A DNA stretch of 30,747 bases. It comes from a virus. Below the pieces are notes generated by a model. It was not told the origin of the DNA, searched no databases, and saw only the letters and a program-made list of their open reading frames with translations. The position numbers were made by a program, and so were the translations under genes. Every line of letters starts with the position of its first letter. The first letter of the stretch is position 1. Positions 22,187 to 30,229 of this stretch are shown here, piece after piece. The stretch is taken from positions 1-30,747 of the IMG/VR virus record IMGVR_UViG_3300028844_004700. The stretch is one strand, 5' to 3'.

Positions 22187-22401
22187 TGACGTTATTTCCA
22201 TTTAACTTATTGAAACACAAGCACAATTGGCAAGACACTAATCAGAATCGTTGGGGGCCTGCTACAACGCAATCTTGCTCGTGTGGAGTGTCAAGAAAGG
22301 TGATTGCAAAGCCGGACTCTAAAAATATAGGGCGCAACTTCTTTTGGTTGCATAGTGATGGTACGCTAGAGAAAGACGAGAGAATTTTTAAGCACAACTA
22401 A
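22186..22401 (+). CDS. Small putative metal-binding protein
   Basis: The 71-residue product contains 'HKHNW' near residue 11 and 'SCSCGVSRK' near residue 31, which could form a small zinc site of two His and two Cys. The rest is basic with 'FFWLHSDGT'. Translation is probably coupled to DUF1367 through a one-base overlap. Similar H-x-H-W / C-x-C small proteins are common in phage genomes without known function. Confidence 0.5.
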   Translation: MTLFPFNLLKHKHNWQDTNQNRWGPATTQSCSCGVSRKVIAKPDSKNIGRNFFWLHSDGTLEKDERIFKHN

Positions 22402-22415
22402 AATATGGAGGATTT

Positions 22416-23030
22416 ATGGCGAATAAAAGAAAGTGCCCGTTGTGTGGGAATTATAACCACGTAAAAGATGGAAAGATGATAAACAACAGGCTGTATTGCA
22501 ACATGGAGCACGCGTTATTTTACGCAAGGAAAATGGCTCCAAAAGCAAAGGCCAAGGTATTGACTGAAAAAAGTAAAGAGGTTAGAAAAATAAGAAAGAT
22601 ATGCAAAGACAATGATCATAGGCATCAATTTAAATTAACAAAAGAAGTAATACAAAGATGGTGCTGCAAAGTTCGTGATGCTGACTTACCTTGCATTAGT
22701 TGCGGCAACACAAACCCATCAATTGTTTATGCTGGTGGTCATTATAAAACGGCTGGCGGACATCCGGAGTTAGCGCTAAACACTTTGAACATTCATAGGC
22801 AATGCAACGTAACCTGTAATAAATTTAAGTCTGGAAATATTGCAGGCGATAAGAACTCTATTGGTTATAGAAAAGGTCTTGTTGAAAGATACGATCAAGA
22901 TTTTGTTGATAAGCTTGAGTCTTACCACGCACCAGCAAAATTAGCTTGTGATCAACTGCGAGAGCTTAGGGCTTATTATTCCAAGCTAACCAGAGATAAC
23001 AATAAAAACGATGAAGATCGACCATTTTAA
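22416..23030 (+). CDS. ninG: NinG/Rap-like recombination protein
   Basis: A 204-residue protein with an N-terminal zinc-ribbon-like part (C7, C10, C28) and a NinG core: 'KVRDADLPCISCGNTNP' (C93, C96), 'AGGHYKTAGGHPELALNTLN' with H109, 'IHRQCNVTCNKFKSGN' with H127, C130 and C134, and 'YRKGLVERYD'. NinG/Rap in lambda promotes focused recombination and binds branched DNA; the His/Cys layout resembles an HNH-type fold. It closes the early rightward region, which also has DUF1367. The ribosome site 'ggagg' precedes ATG 22416. Confidence 0.82.
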   Translation: MANKRKCPLCGNYNHVKDGKMINNRLYCNMEHALFYARKMAPKAKAKVLTEKSKEVRKIRKICKDNDHRHQFKLTKEVIQRWCCKVRDADLPCISCGNTNPSIVYAGGHYKTAGGHPELALNTLNIHRQCNVTCNKFKSGNIAGDKNSIGYRKGLVERYDQDFVDKLESYHAPAKLACDQLRELRAYYSKLTRDNNKNDEDRPF

Positions 23031-23046
23031 TAAAATGAGGTACAAT
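23018..23046 (+). promoter_or_regulatory. Possible promoter before the packaging module
   Basis: TCGACC (23018-23023), 17 bases, then TACAAT (23041-23046), 4 and 5 of 6 matches to the sigma70 boxes. It lies between ninG and the RHH/terminase genes, where a late promoter could be expected. The AT-rich setting makes chance matches common. Confidence 0.35.
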
Positions 23047-23104
23047 CAATATTATTTTACTAAAAAGGTCTATTAAATGGATATTTTAGAAAGTGGTGCC
23101 GTTA

Positions 23105-23263
23105 ATGGCTAAATCAGAAACGACACCAATTAAAGTTTACTTTCCTAAGTCGCAGCATGACAAGCTTATGGAAGAAAAAAAGCAGTCTGGAAAATCTATT
23201 TCTAAAATAGTTAATGGTCTTATAGATAAAAACCTACCATCAAAGGGCGGTTCAAATGGCTAA
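23105..23263 (+). CDS. Small ribbon-helix-helix protein
   Basis: A 52-residue frame reads 'IKVYFPKSQHDKLMEEKKQS' and then 'GKSISKIVNGLIDKNL', a ribbon (residues 9-13) followed by two helices, the layout of Arc/CopG-type DNA-binding dimers. Its stop overlaps the terminase small subunit start by 8 bases. A ribosome site 'agtggtg' precedes the ATG. It may regulate the late region or assist terminase in binding DNA; the gene order suggests the first, but this is inference. Confidence 0.6.
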   Translation: MAKSETTPIKVYFPKSQHDKLMEEKKQSGKSISKIVNGLIDKNLPSKGGSNG

Positions 23264-23885
23264 AGACAAAGAAGAAAAAGATGCAAAGGTCAAAGTAAGG
23301 CGTGGCGCACCTGATAATCGAATGAAAACTCATTACAAGATTGATAAGGGAAGAACGGTAAAGCTAACGCTTGCCGAAAAATCTATTCTTGATTATTGGG
23401 TCGTAAATGACGTTTCAAAAACAAATGCTTGGTTAACTGTATTTGAAGAGATGGACAAGGCTTCTGCTTATGCTGGCCAATGGTTCAGGGCTGCCGATAG
23501 AATAGCCTATCTTCAATGGTACAAATCAAAACAAGCGGTAGTGGTTAAGGCTCAATTAAGTGATTTGGTAATAAGAATTGGCTTGATGTGTAAATTCACC
23601 GCAGCCGATACATTCAATCAGTACCAAGGCGCAATTAACGTTCACGACCTACCGGAAGAAGTTTTGGCAGTTGCAGAGGTTGAGCATAAATACGCACCTA
23701 ATGGAGCGTGCATTGAAACAAAGCTAAAAATGCCTTCAATGTCTGTGATCATGACTTCAATCGCCAAGCTTGCTGAAGTTGACCCAACACTTGCCGAAAT
23801 ATTTAGAACTCAATTGCAAGCAAGCAAGCCAACACTAAACCGAAGCAAACCCAAAACGATAGAAAGTAAGGCTGATGATGCTTGA
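23256..23885 (+). CDS. terS: Terminase small subunit
   Basis: A 209-residue protein directly upstream of the large terminase and overlapping its start. It has a basic N-terminus, a helical 'LTLAEKSILDYWVVNDVSKT' then 'AWLTVFEEMDKASAY' helix-turn-helix-like segment (residues 37-70), and a central helical oligomerisation region. A Lys/Ser-rich tail completes the chain. This pattern and place are normal for small terminases that select the packaging site. No strong family motif was recognised beyond that. The ATG at 23256 lies at the end of the RHH gene. Confidence 0.7.
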   Translation: MAKDKEEKDAKVKVRRGAPDNRMKTHYKIDKGRTVKLTLAEKSILDYWVVNDVSKTNAWLTVFEEMDKASAYAGQWFRAADRIAYLQWYKSKQAVVVKAQLSDLVIRIGLMCKFTAADTFNQYQGAINVHDLPEEVLAVAEVEHKYAPNGACIETKLKMPSMSVIMTSIAKLAEVDPTLAEIFRTQLQASKPTLNRSKPKTIESKADDA

Positions 23886-25383
23886 TAATATAGTTATTGA
23901 TTATACTAAGGTAGAACATAAAGTTGACCCTGCGGTTCTTCCTCATAGGTACGAGCCATACATGCACCAAAATGAATTGGTTGATACTTTCTTTGACATG
24001 CTCGAAGGTGAAAATGAATTAAAGAGATTTGGCCTTGAGTGGCACCGCCGCGCCGGTAAGGATATGACTTTCTGGCAATTAGTTGTAGCTGCTGCTATTT
24101 CAGAAGCTGGCGATTATGCCTACATGCTACCAACCAACAAGCAAGCTATGAAGGTAATTTGGAATAGTAACGTAAATGACAAGGAGCAAGAACCTTGTAA
24201 GTTTTTTGACTTCATACCCACATTGTATTTATCCGATACGAACAAGGGCGAGCAAAGGGTTGAATTAACAAACGGTAGTAATATTTATATTATCGGCTCT
24301 GATAACTACGATTCAAATGTTGGCATGAATGTAAAGGGGGTTGTCTATTCTGAGTGGTCATTGTGCGACCCAAGAGCACACGCCTTTTTTGAGCCTATGC
24401 TATTAAAGCACGCAGCAGAAAACTCAAAAACAGGATGGGCTTTGTTTTGCTGGACACCGCGTGGTAAAAATCACGCATACGACACAAGGAATAACGCACT
24501 AAAAGAAATAAATAAAAATTATTGGTATTTTAGTTCGTTAGACATAACCAAGACATTTAAGGTTGATGGAACGCCGCTAATAACAAGGGAAGCAATAGAT
24601 AAAGCAATTGAAGGTGGAGCCGACCCCGATTTAGTTCAGCAGGAATATTATTTAGATTATGCCGCAGCCGTTAAAGGTGTTGTATTTGCACAAGCAATGA
24701 AAAGATCACATGCAGAAGGTCGCGTTGTTGATATGTTTTCGCCTGACTCTGAATACAAGTTCGACCCTAAATTGCCAGTTATGTTCTTCTTTGATATTGG
24801 TATGGGTGACGCTACAAGTTTATGGGCTATTCAAAAGCCACGCGACCCGAAAGATAAAAATCTTTATGCCATAGATTACTATGAAAGTAATCGTGTAAAA
24901 GGCGGTGGCATGGAGCACTATGTTGAATACATAAACGGATTAAAAGAGCAATTAGGCTTTAAGTTCATAAGTACAATCTATTTACCTCATGATGGTAAGG
25001 TTCATGAATGGGGTAGTGGAGAGACAAGGGTTGCATCATTAACTAAACATTTCCCAAGAGTGAAAACAATCGAGAGAATAAGCCGAGTTGAGAACGGAAT
25101 CTATCAAACACAATCTATCTTTCACAGGGTTATATTTGATGTAAATCGCTGCAAACAAGGTATAATATGTTTAGAGAACTATAAGTATAAAATGGCTAAT
25201 GGAGTTCCTAATGGGTTTGTTCATGATGAATATTCACATGGAGCGGATTCATTTAGACAGATGGGACAGCTTTACGGAGTTTTACCAGATGAAGCAAGAG
25301 ACGCATTAGCCGATGAACTTAGCAACTCAATGAATGAGGGGATAGCCGATGATTACGAAACTTTCAACCCACTTAAGCGTTAA
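23875..25383 (+). CDS. terL: Terminase large subunit
   Basis: The DNA-packaging motor ATPase-nuclease. Walker A is 'EWHRRAGKD' (residues 55-63, K62), Walker B 'GVVYSEWSL' with E160, and the coupling motif 'WTPRG' at 193-197. The nuclease domain begins 'VMFFFDIGMGDATSLW' with D307 as a probable metal ligand, and 'HDEYSHGADSFRQM' near the C-terminus supplies further acidic residues. The Walker B here has Ser-Glu rather than Asp-Glu, as in related podovirus terminases. ATGs at 23875 and 23878 are both possible; the second sits at the better distance from 'taagg'. The gene overlaps the small subunit by about 10 bases. Confidence 0.93.
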   Translation: MMLDNIVIDYTKVEHKVDPAVLPHRYEPYMHQNELVDTFFDMLEGENELKRFGLEWHRRAGKDMTFWQLVVAAAISEAGDYAYMLPTNKQAMKVIWNSNVNDKEQEPCKFFDFIPTLYLSDTNKGEQRVELTNGSNIYIIGSDNYDSNVGMNVKGVVYSEWSLCDPRAHAFFEPMLLKHAAENSKTGWALFCWTPRGKNHAYDTRNNALKEINKNYWYFSSLDITKTFKVDGTPLITREAIDKAIEGGADPDLVQQEYYLDYAAAVKGVVFAQAMKRSHAEGRVVDMFSPDSEYKFDPKLPVMFFFDIGMGDATSLWAIQKPRDPKDKNLYAIDYYESNRVKGGGMEHYVEYINGLKEQLGFKFISTIYLPHDGKVHEWGSGETRVASLTKHFPRVKTIERISRVENGIYQTQSIFHRVIFDVNRCKQGIICLENYKYKMANGVPNGFVHDEYSHGADSFRQMGQLYGVLPDEARDALADELSNSMNEGIADDYETFNPLKR

Positions 25384-25804
25384 GGCAGGAATAGAGCAAA
25401 CCTTTGTTGTATTCACTAACTCTAATCACTGGCTATTCAATGCAGTATTTAAAAAAGGATTTAATCATTGCTATGTTATTAAGTGGGATGGTTATCAATT
25501 CATTCTAATAGACCAAAACCGCACAGGGTTAACTATCAAAACAATGGAAGAGTACAGAGGGCTAATACTAGGAAAGTCTAATTACTTATTCCCCTACCTA
25601 GAGCAAGATAAATCAGTATCAAATGTAATAAGCGTAAACAAAGCTCATATTGGCCAATTATATAATAAATCCCGTAGTAACTTCATAGTGTCATTAATAC
25701 GTCCTAATTCATGCGTAGAGTGTGTTAAATCTGTATTAGGTATGAATACTATCTGTTACTTAACGCCATATAGCTTGTATAATAAATTGATTAGATTAAA
25801 ATAG
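25349..25804 (+). CDS. Hypothetical protein encoded after terminase
   Basis: A 151-residue protein overlaps the terminase end by 35 bases. It has 'GFNHCYVIKWDGYQFILIDQN' (abridged core HCYV-W-G-ILID) and, near the C-terminus, 'CVECVKSVLGM' then 'ITPYSLYNKL'-like residues ('LTPYSLYNKLI'). The C-x-x-C-VK-LG ... TPY-LY ending is a pattern I associate with small podovirus proteins next to terminase or portal genes, of unknown role. A thiol-hydrolase-like fold with His and Cys is conceivable but not shown. Confidence 0.6.
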   Translation: MITKLSTHLSVKAGIEQTFVVFTNSNHWLFNAVFKKGFNHCYVIKWDGYQFILIDQNRTGLTIKTMEEYRGLILGKSNYLFPYLEQDKSVSNVISVNKAHIGQLYNKSRSNFIVSLIRPNSCVECVKSVLGMNTICYLTPYSLYNKLIRLK

Positions 25805-25976
25805 ATTAAAAATCAGGCAATAAAAAAGAATTCAATTAAAGCTAAGTTATTGATTATTAAATAAGATGATTAAGATTAGGTTTAGTTTGATGATATACAC
25901 ATGAAGATTATTCTGTATTATTCGGATTTGTTGCCGTAAATTCAAGATAAAAGACTTTAATAGTGGGGTATAAATT

Positions 25977-26213
25977 ATGGGTGTAGGTTTGGCTGTTGCC
26001 TCTGCTGCAAGTGCTGCATATGGCGCGTATCAATCAAAGAAATCTGCTGATGCAAGCAAGGATGCTTACAAAGAAGAGCAAGCTGAATTAGATGAAGCAC
26101 AGGCGTTGGCTGACAAATCGGCTGCTGCGGCTTTATTTGCTCAGGGTGGTGGAGCATCATCACAATCAATTAGTGGTCGTTCGGTTTATTCTAGTTTATT
26201 AGGTGGTTCTTAA
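25977..26213 (+). CDS. Small Ala/Gly-rich protein before the portal
   Basis: The 78-residue product has a small-residue hydrophobic start (MGVGLAVASAASAAYGAYQS), a charged helix (residues 20-50) and a Gly/Ser-rich end. Similar short Ala-rich proteins precede portal genes in related podoviruses and may be structural or linked to the portal. Its stop shares one base with the portal start (TAATG). It follows a 172-base AT-rich stretch in which I see no gene and no convincing promoter. Confidence 0.55.
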   Translation: MGVGLAVASAASAAYGAYQSKKSADASKDAYKEEQAELDEAQALADKSAAAALFAQGGGASSQSISGRSVYSSLLGGS

Positions 26214-27835
26214 TGGAAGATGTAAAAGCAAAGGGCTTTTTAAAGCGATTTAATACAGCTAAAGCGGTTCGTGATGAGTGGGAATCTTTATTGCGTGAAA
26301 CTTATGATTTGTTCCTACCTGACAGACAAGGCTTTGATTGTGGTCAACGAGGTAAATCAAATAACATTGATCTTTATACTGATGAAGGAGTCAGAGCCTT
26401 ATCTAAGTTTGCAAACAACATTAAGACTAAGTTAATGCCTTCTGGCCAGCGTTGGGCTAAGTTAGAGCCAAGCGGTAACTTTAAAGTGGACATGCTACGC
26501 GGTAGTATCTCGAAAGAAGAAGAGGAAAAGGTTCAGCAAGGATTGGATATAGACACGGAAGTGTTATTTTATCATTTGTGGTCTAGTAATTTTGACCAAG
26601 CTGTAAACGAGTCTATGCAAGATATGGCTGTTTCTGTTGGTGCCTTTATGATTCAGGACACAGGGCGTGAGGATGCGCCTTTAAACTTTGTTTCCGTGCC
26701 TGCTGACCAATTAGCTATTGAAGAAGCTGGAGATGGTGTTATCCGTTCAGCATGGAGAGAATGGATTATTAAAGCCCGTGAAATCGATGGTATGTGGCAA
26801 GAACGTGAGGCTGATGACAAATTAGACAAGTTAATTACTGATAAGCCAGAAAGTGACGTTAAAGTTATCGAGGGGACTATTTACAATCCTAGTGATGATA
26901 ATTACACGTACAGCGTTTACATTTCGCAGTCAGAAAAAAAGATTGTCTTTTCTACGGATTACGAAGTTTCGCCTTGGGTTATTTTTCGTTGGTCTAAATC
27001 ACCACAAGAAACTTGGGGTCGTGGTGCTGCAATGAACTGCAAGCACACAATGGCCATGTTTAATCAAGAAGAGAAGGATGTTGCAAGCGCAAGAGCAAAA
27101 GAGATTGACCCGGTAGCGGTAATTGATACAAGTGCAATTGTTAACCCTCATAAGGTATCTTTCAATGCAGGGGCTAGAATACTTAAGAGCCCTGATTGGA
27201 ATGGTAGCGCAGCACAATCAAAGGCGGTTGAGCTGTTAACCTCTGGCACAAACTTCCAAGTAGCGCAAAACTCAAGAGAGAATTATAAGTCAGCACTTAA
27301 AGAGGCGTTTTACTTGCTTGATTTGCCACCCATGGATGCTGGGGCTAAGACTGCAACTGAGTACCAAGTGCGAGTTAATGAGGCTTTGGAGCAAAAGAAT
27401 GCAGCGTTTACTCGGCTAAACAAAGAACTGATAGAGCAAACTATATCCCGAGTTTATTATATTCTTAGTAGATACAACATCGTTACGCCTTACAAATCAA
27501 ACGGAAAAGTGATGGGTGTTAAATCAACCGCTCCACTTGCTGGCTATCAAGATGCTAAAGATATCGAAACGGTACAGAAGTTTATTTCTGATACTATCGC
27601 TATATTTGGTGATGAATTAGGCGCTGAGATTGTCAGGAAAGAAATTGATATCGACAAATACGGTGATTATGTGGCTGATAGAATGAGCATTCCTATTGAT
27701 ATTAGGCTTACAGTTGAGAAGAAAAAAGAGATAGATCAACAAGTCAAAGATGAAAAGGAGGCTCAACAGCAAGCATTATTGGCTGAGCAGGCAGTAAATC
27801 AACCACCAGCACCACAAGTTCAACCTGAATTGTAG
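26213..27835 (+). CDS. Portal protein (T7-type head-tail connector)
   Basis: This 540-residue protein starts with a helical 'RDEWESLLRETYDLFLPDRQ', followed by 'LYTDEGVRALSKFANNIKTK' and 'LMPSGQRWAKLEP' (residues 74-87), the characteristic beginning of podovirus head-to-tail connectors. Later parts 'WGRGAAMNCKHTMAMFNQEE' and 'ATEYQVRVNEALEQKN' also match, with the C-terminal crown rich in Gln and Pro. Twelve copies would form the channel used in packaging and ejection. Length is typical (T7 gp8 536 aa). The start is coupled to the preceding small gene. Confidence 0.92.
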   Translation: MEDVKAKGFLKRFNTAKAVRDEWESLLRETYDLFLPDRQGFDCGQRGKSNNIDLYTDEGVRALSKFANNIKTKLMPSGQRWAKLEPSGNFKVDMLRGSISKEEEEKVQQGLDIDTEVLFYHLWSSNFDQAVNESMQDMAVSVGAFMIQDTGREDAPLNFVSVPADQLAIEEAGDGVIRSAWREWIIKAREIDGMWQEREADDKLDKLITDKPESDVKVIEGTIYNPSDDNYTYSVYISQSEKKIVFSTDYEVSPWVIFRWSKSPQETWGRGAAMNCKHTMAMFNQEEKDVASARAKEIDPVAVIDTSAIVNPHKVSFNAGARILKSPDWNGSAAQSKAVELLTSGTNFQVAQNSRENYKSALKEAFYLLDLPPMDAGAKTATEYQVRVNEALEQKNAAFTRLNKELIEQTISRVYYILSRYNIVTPYKSNGKVMGVKSTAPLAGYQDAKDIETVQKFISDTIAIFGDELGAEIVRKEIDIDKYGDYVADRMSIPIDIRLTVEKKKEIDQQVKDEKEAQQQALLAEQAVNQPPAPQVQPEL

Positions 27836-27910
27836 GGTTTATTTTTGAGATTAATAGATGTACAATAGATTTTGTCAAGTAAGTTTTAATCAAATAAAAG
27901 AGGTATTACA

Positions 27911-28060
27911 ATGAGCATTTTATTCATGAACATTAGATATGGTGTAAATTATTTTCAGTGCGAAGCGTGGTTTAAGAACGCCATCGTAACTAAAAACAAC
28001 GCACACAAAAACAATAAGAAAAAGTTTCAAGTTTACACTTTATTTGGCCATTCCTTTTAG
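27911..28060 (+). CDS. 49-residue basic small protein
   Basis: The frame (MSILFMNIRYGVNYFQCEAW...) is basic in its second half ('KNNAHKNNKKKF') and ends 'LFGHSF'. A ribosome site 'agaggta' precedes ATG 27911, and the stop is 7 bases before the next start, so coding is plausible. It lies between the portal and the Bbp19-like gene. No family was recognised. Confidence 0.4.
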   Translation: MSILFMNIRYGVNYFQCEAWFKNAIVTKNNAHKNNKKKFQVYTLFGHSF

Positions 28061-28067
28061 GGTTTAT

Positions 28068-28280
28068 ATGTCAATCAGCAACGAAGACTTGAAAAAAGCA
28101 ATCTATTCCATGTTTGAAACAAAACAAGGTAAGATTGTTTTAGATGCTTTAAACGAAAAGCTAAAAGAGCCAAGCTATACAATAGGTGAACCTTCAGAGG
28201 CTGCAATCTATCGTGAAGGTAGCAGAAGAACTCTAGCATGGTTAATTGAATCGCATGAAGAAGTTAAAAAAGGACAATAA
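28068..28280 (+). CDS. Bbp19-like small phage protein
   Basis: The 70-residue product reads 'MFETKQGKIVLDALNEKLKE' and then 'EAAIYREGSRRTLAWLIE', matching the short Bbp19-type pattern (F-T-x-G-x-x-VL ... REG-R). It is named from Bordetella phage BPP-1, where the gene also lies near the portal and capsid genes. Function is unknown, presumably morphogenetic. ATG 28068 follows 'aggg'; an upstream ATG at 28044 would overlap the preceding small gene. The stop is 2 bases before the scaffold start. Confidence 0.65.
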   Translation: MSISNEDLKKAIYSMFETKQGKIVLDALNEKLKEPSYTIGEPSEAAIYREGSRRTLAWLIESHEEVKKGQ

Positions 28281-28282
28281 AA

Positions 28283-29065
28283 ATGTCACTAGAAAATAAA
28301 GAAGTAGAAGTAGTCAAGCAAACAACCGAAACACAAGAGCAATCTAATGTTTCTGATTTACTTAATGGTGAAGTTGAAGAGGAATCAACGCAAGAAGAGC
28401 AATCTAAGCCTGAACAAGAAGAGCAAGCTGATCGCCCTGATTGGCTGCCTGAGAAATTCAAAGACCCTCAGTCAATGGCTGAATCTTATAAAAGCCTTGA
28501 AAGTAAATTTGGTGCATTCACTGGCGCACCAGAAGAAGGTTATAGCGAAGAATCATTGAAAGACCTTGGTGATATGACTTGGTTTAAAGAAGGTGAAGCA
28601 GGATTAGACTCATTTAAGGCACTTGCTGCTAATATGGGAGTTAGTCAAGAGGGATTTGATAAGCTAATGACTGCCTATGTTGCCTCTGAATCTGAACGAG
28701 CAGGCAATATATTTAAAGAAAAGATTGCAACTATTCATGAATCATTTGGAGGTGAACAAGCCACTAAAAAAGCATTCGCAGCCATTAATTCTCGCACCAA
28801 GTCAGTATTAGGTGAAGAAGGCTCGGCAATGCTTAAAGACGCTTTAGATGGTGGAAATACAAGCTCTGTAAGTGTTATTAAATTAATCAACGGCATTTTA
28901 GATGCAAAACAAGGAAAAGAATTTAAACAGCCTACAAAGGCAAGTGACCAGTCAGCCGTAACAGAAGCAAGCTTGCAGGAATTAATGAACGACCCTAAAT
29001 ACAAAACAGACCGCGAATACCAAAAGCAAGTAGCGGCTAAGTTCAGAGAGTTTTACGATAAATAA
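28283..29065 (+). CDS. Capsid scaffolding protein
   Basis: A 260-residue, acidic protein, with Glu/Gln-rich residues 1-50, then 'RPDWLPEKFKDPQSMAESYK' at 51-70, a motif seen at the start of T7-type capsid assembly proteins. A Pro/Glu linker and helical regions follow, and the chain ends in a charged Lys/Arg segment ('KQVAAKFREFYDK') of the kind that binds coat protein. It lies between portal and coat genes, the T7 gp9 position. It would guide procapsid assembly and be absent from mature virions. Confidence 0.85.
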   Translation: MSLENKEVEVVKQTTETQEQSNVSDLLNGEVEEESTQEEQSKPEQEEQADRPDWLPEKFKDPQSMAESYKSLESKFGAFTGAPEEGYSEESLKDLGDMTWFKEGEAGLDSFKALAANMGVSQEGFDKLMTAYVASESERAGNIFKEKIATIHESFGGEQATKKAFAAINSRTKSVLGEEGSAMLKDALDGGNTSSVSVIKLINGILDAKQGKEFKQPTKASDQSAVTEASLQELMNDPKYKTDREYQKQVAAKFREFYDK

Positions 29066-29067
29066 TA

Positions 29068-29208
29068 TTTCTCTTGATTGATGGATAACTACTTGTAGCC
29101 CAAACATCAAGAACAACGGGAAGCTGAGCAAGCGACCCAAAAGAACCCTTAAAAGGACAATTCTTTTATTTGCTCAACAAGTTAACGGCTCTAAACAATC
29201 AAGAGATA
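29068..29208 (+). ncRNA. Candidate structured leader RNA before the capsid gene
   Basis: The 181-base gap holds no gene but three inverted repeats in nested order: 29070-29080 with 29196-29206 (11 bp), 29125-29131 with 29170-29176 (7 bp plus a G-U), and 29139-29145 with 29161-29167 (7 bp), around an inner CCT/AGG hairpin. The 5' strand of the outer helix can instead pair locally with 29106-29112, so two exclusive folds are possible. The capsid ribosome site lies about 25 bases downstream. No known RNA family was recognised. Confidence 0.4.
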
Positions 29209-29246
29209 AAGAGCTCAATTTATTAATTAATATAAGGATTACTACC

Positions 29247-30167
29247 ATGCATGACGTATCAGCAAGTGTTGTTAAACTATTTGATTCAGAAGTTAAGCAA
29301 CAATATCAAGAGGTGGGCGGTAAAATTCGTCCTCATATTTACACTAAAACTGGAGTGGTTGGCCTAAAAGTTGGAATGCCTGTTTATGGCATGGGCTTTG
29401 CCAAAGACGCACCAACAGGCGGAAAAGACGTTGAAACTATGGGTTCATCTACTACGGAAGTAGAAATTACCCTAGATAAAAAACAAGCATCTGAATATTC
29501 AAACATTTTTGAAGAAGATGAAATCAACTTTGATGATCGAAATGAATTGGCAATGGTTATTGCTAAAGCATTAGGCCGAACAGAAGATCAATCTGTTTTA
29601 GATGCATTAACCGGTTACACTTTCCCAACTGCAAATGTAATTGCTGTTGACTTTGAAGAATCAGGTATTGAGACAAGCTTGACAGTCTCTAAAGTAATTG
29701 AGGCGTCTGTATTGATGGAAGATGCAGGTGTAGACGAAGAAGGTCGATTCTTTGTTGCTCCGGCTAAAGCAATGCGCGGCTTGATGAATGATGTTAAAGC
29801 TACTAGCAATGACTTCACAGGTGAAAATGCACTGGTTAACGGTCGTATTAACTACTACTGTGGCTTTAAGTTCATCTGGATTGGTGATACTACTGACGTT
29901 GCAACAGGTGATTTATATGGTTGTGATAACAACGGTAAAACTAGCCGTTCTTGTTACGCTTTCCACAAGCAAGCTGTGGGTATGGCAGTTGGCAACTTAG
30001 ATAAAGGCTCTAAGATTGATTACGTTGCACAAAAAACATCGTACTTGGTTTTATCTCCTTTGCGTGTTGGCGCCGCTGTTCGCGATGCTACTGGCATTAT
30101 CCAAGTAAAAATTAATACCGCTGGGCCTGTTGAAGCAATCGAAGAGGCAAAAACTTCAAAATCTTAA
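29247..30167 (+). CDS. Major capsid protein
   Basis: A 306-residue coat protein in the T7-type position after the scaffold. It has an N-terminal arm, 'SSTTEVEITLDKKQASEYSN' at about 67-86, an alpha-helix 'NELAMVIAKALGRTEDQSVL', and the later 'GRFFVAPAKAMRGLMND' and 'YYCGFKFIWIGDT' strands. 'HKQAVGMAVG' and 'SYLVLSPLRVGAAVRD' follow. These segments recur in podovirus capsid proteins of the HK97 fold. Hundreds of copies are needed, which fits the strong terminator after it and the structured leader before it. The ribosome site 'aagga' precedes ATG 29247. Confidence 0.88.
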   Translation: MHDVSASVVKLFDSEVKQQYQEVGGKIRPHIYTKTGVVGLKVGMPVYGMGFAKDAPTGGKDVETMGSSTTEVEITLDKKQASEYSNIFEEDEINFDDRNELAMVIAKALGRTEDQSVLDALTGYTFPTANVIAVDFEESGIETSLTVSKVIEASVLMEDAGVDEEGRFFVAPAKAMRGLMNDVKATSNDFTGENALVNGRINYYCGFKFIWIGDTTDVATGDLYGCDNNGKTSRSCYAFHKQAVGMAVGNLDKGSKIDYVAQKTSYLVLSPLRVGAAVRDATGIIQVKINTAGPVEAIEEAKTSKS

Positions 30168-30185
30168 GTTTTAATGTTGTTCAAT

Positions 30186-30216
30186 AAGGGGCTAGCGCAA
30201 TGCTCGCCCCTTTTTT
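30186..30216 (+). terminator. Strong rho-independent terminator after the capsid gene
   Basis: AAGGGGC (30186-30192) pairs with GCCCCTT (30206-30212) around an inner AGC/GCT pair and a short loop, followed by a T6 run (30211-30216). It lies 18 bases past the capsid stop and would limit read-through from the head genes into the tail genes. Confidence 0.9.
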
Positions 30217-30229
30217 CTAAGGCGGTAAC

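Noticed and set aside
25160-25180. A TATAAT-like box with TTGATG upstream inside the large terminase gene
   Set aside because: The spacing is 19 bases and it lies in the middle of a coding region; AT-rich DNA gives many such matches.
25805-25976. 172-base AT-rich gap before the portal module, with a TATTAT box near 25916
   Set aside because: No reasonable -35 box at 17 bases, no hairpin, and no frame longer than about 12 codons; nothing firm can be stated.
27836-27910. TACAAT at 27861 as a possible promoter after the portal gene
   Set aside because: The -35 position reads TTTATT, only 3 of 6 matches, so it is not supported.
29086-29210. Short frames in the gap before the capsid gene
   Set aside because: All three frames are broken by stops within a few dozen codons and none has a ribosome site; the inverted repeats explain the gap better.
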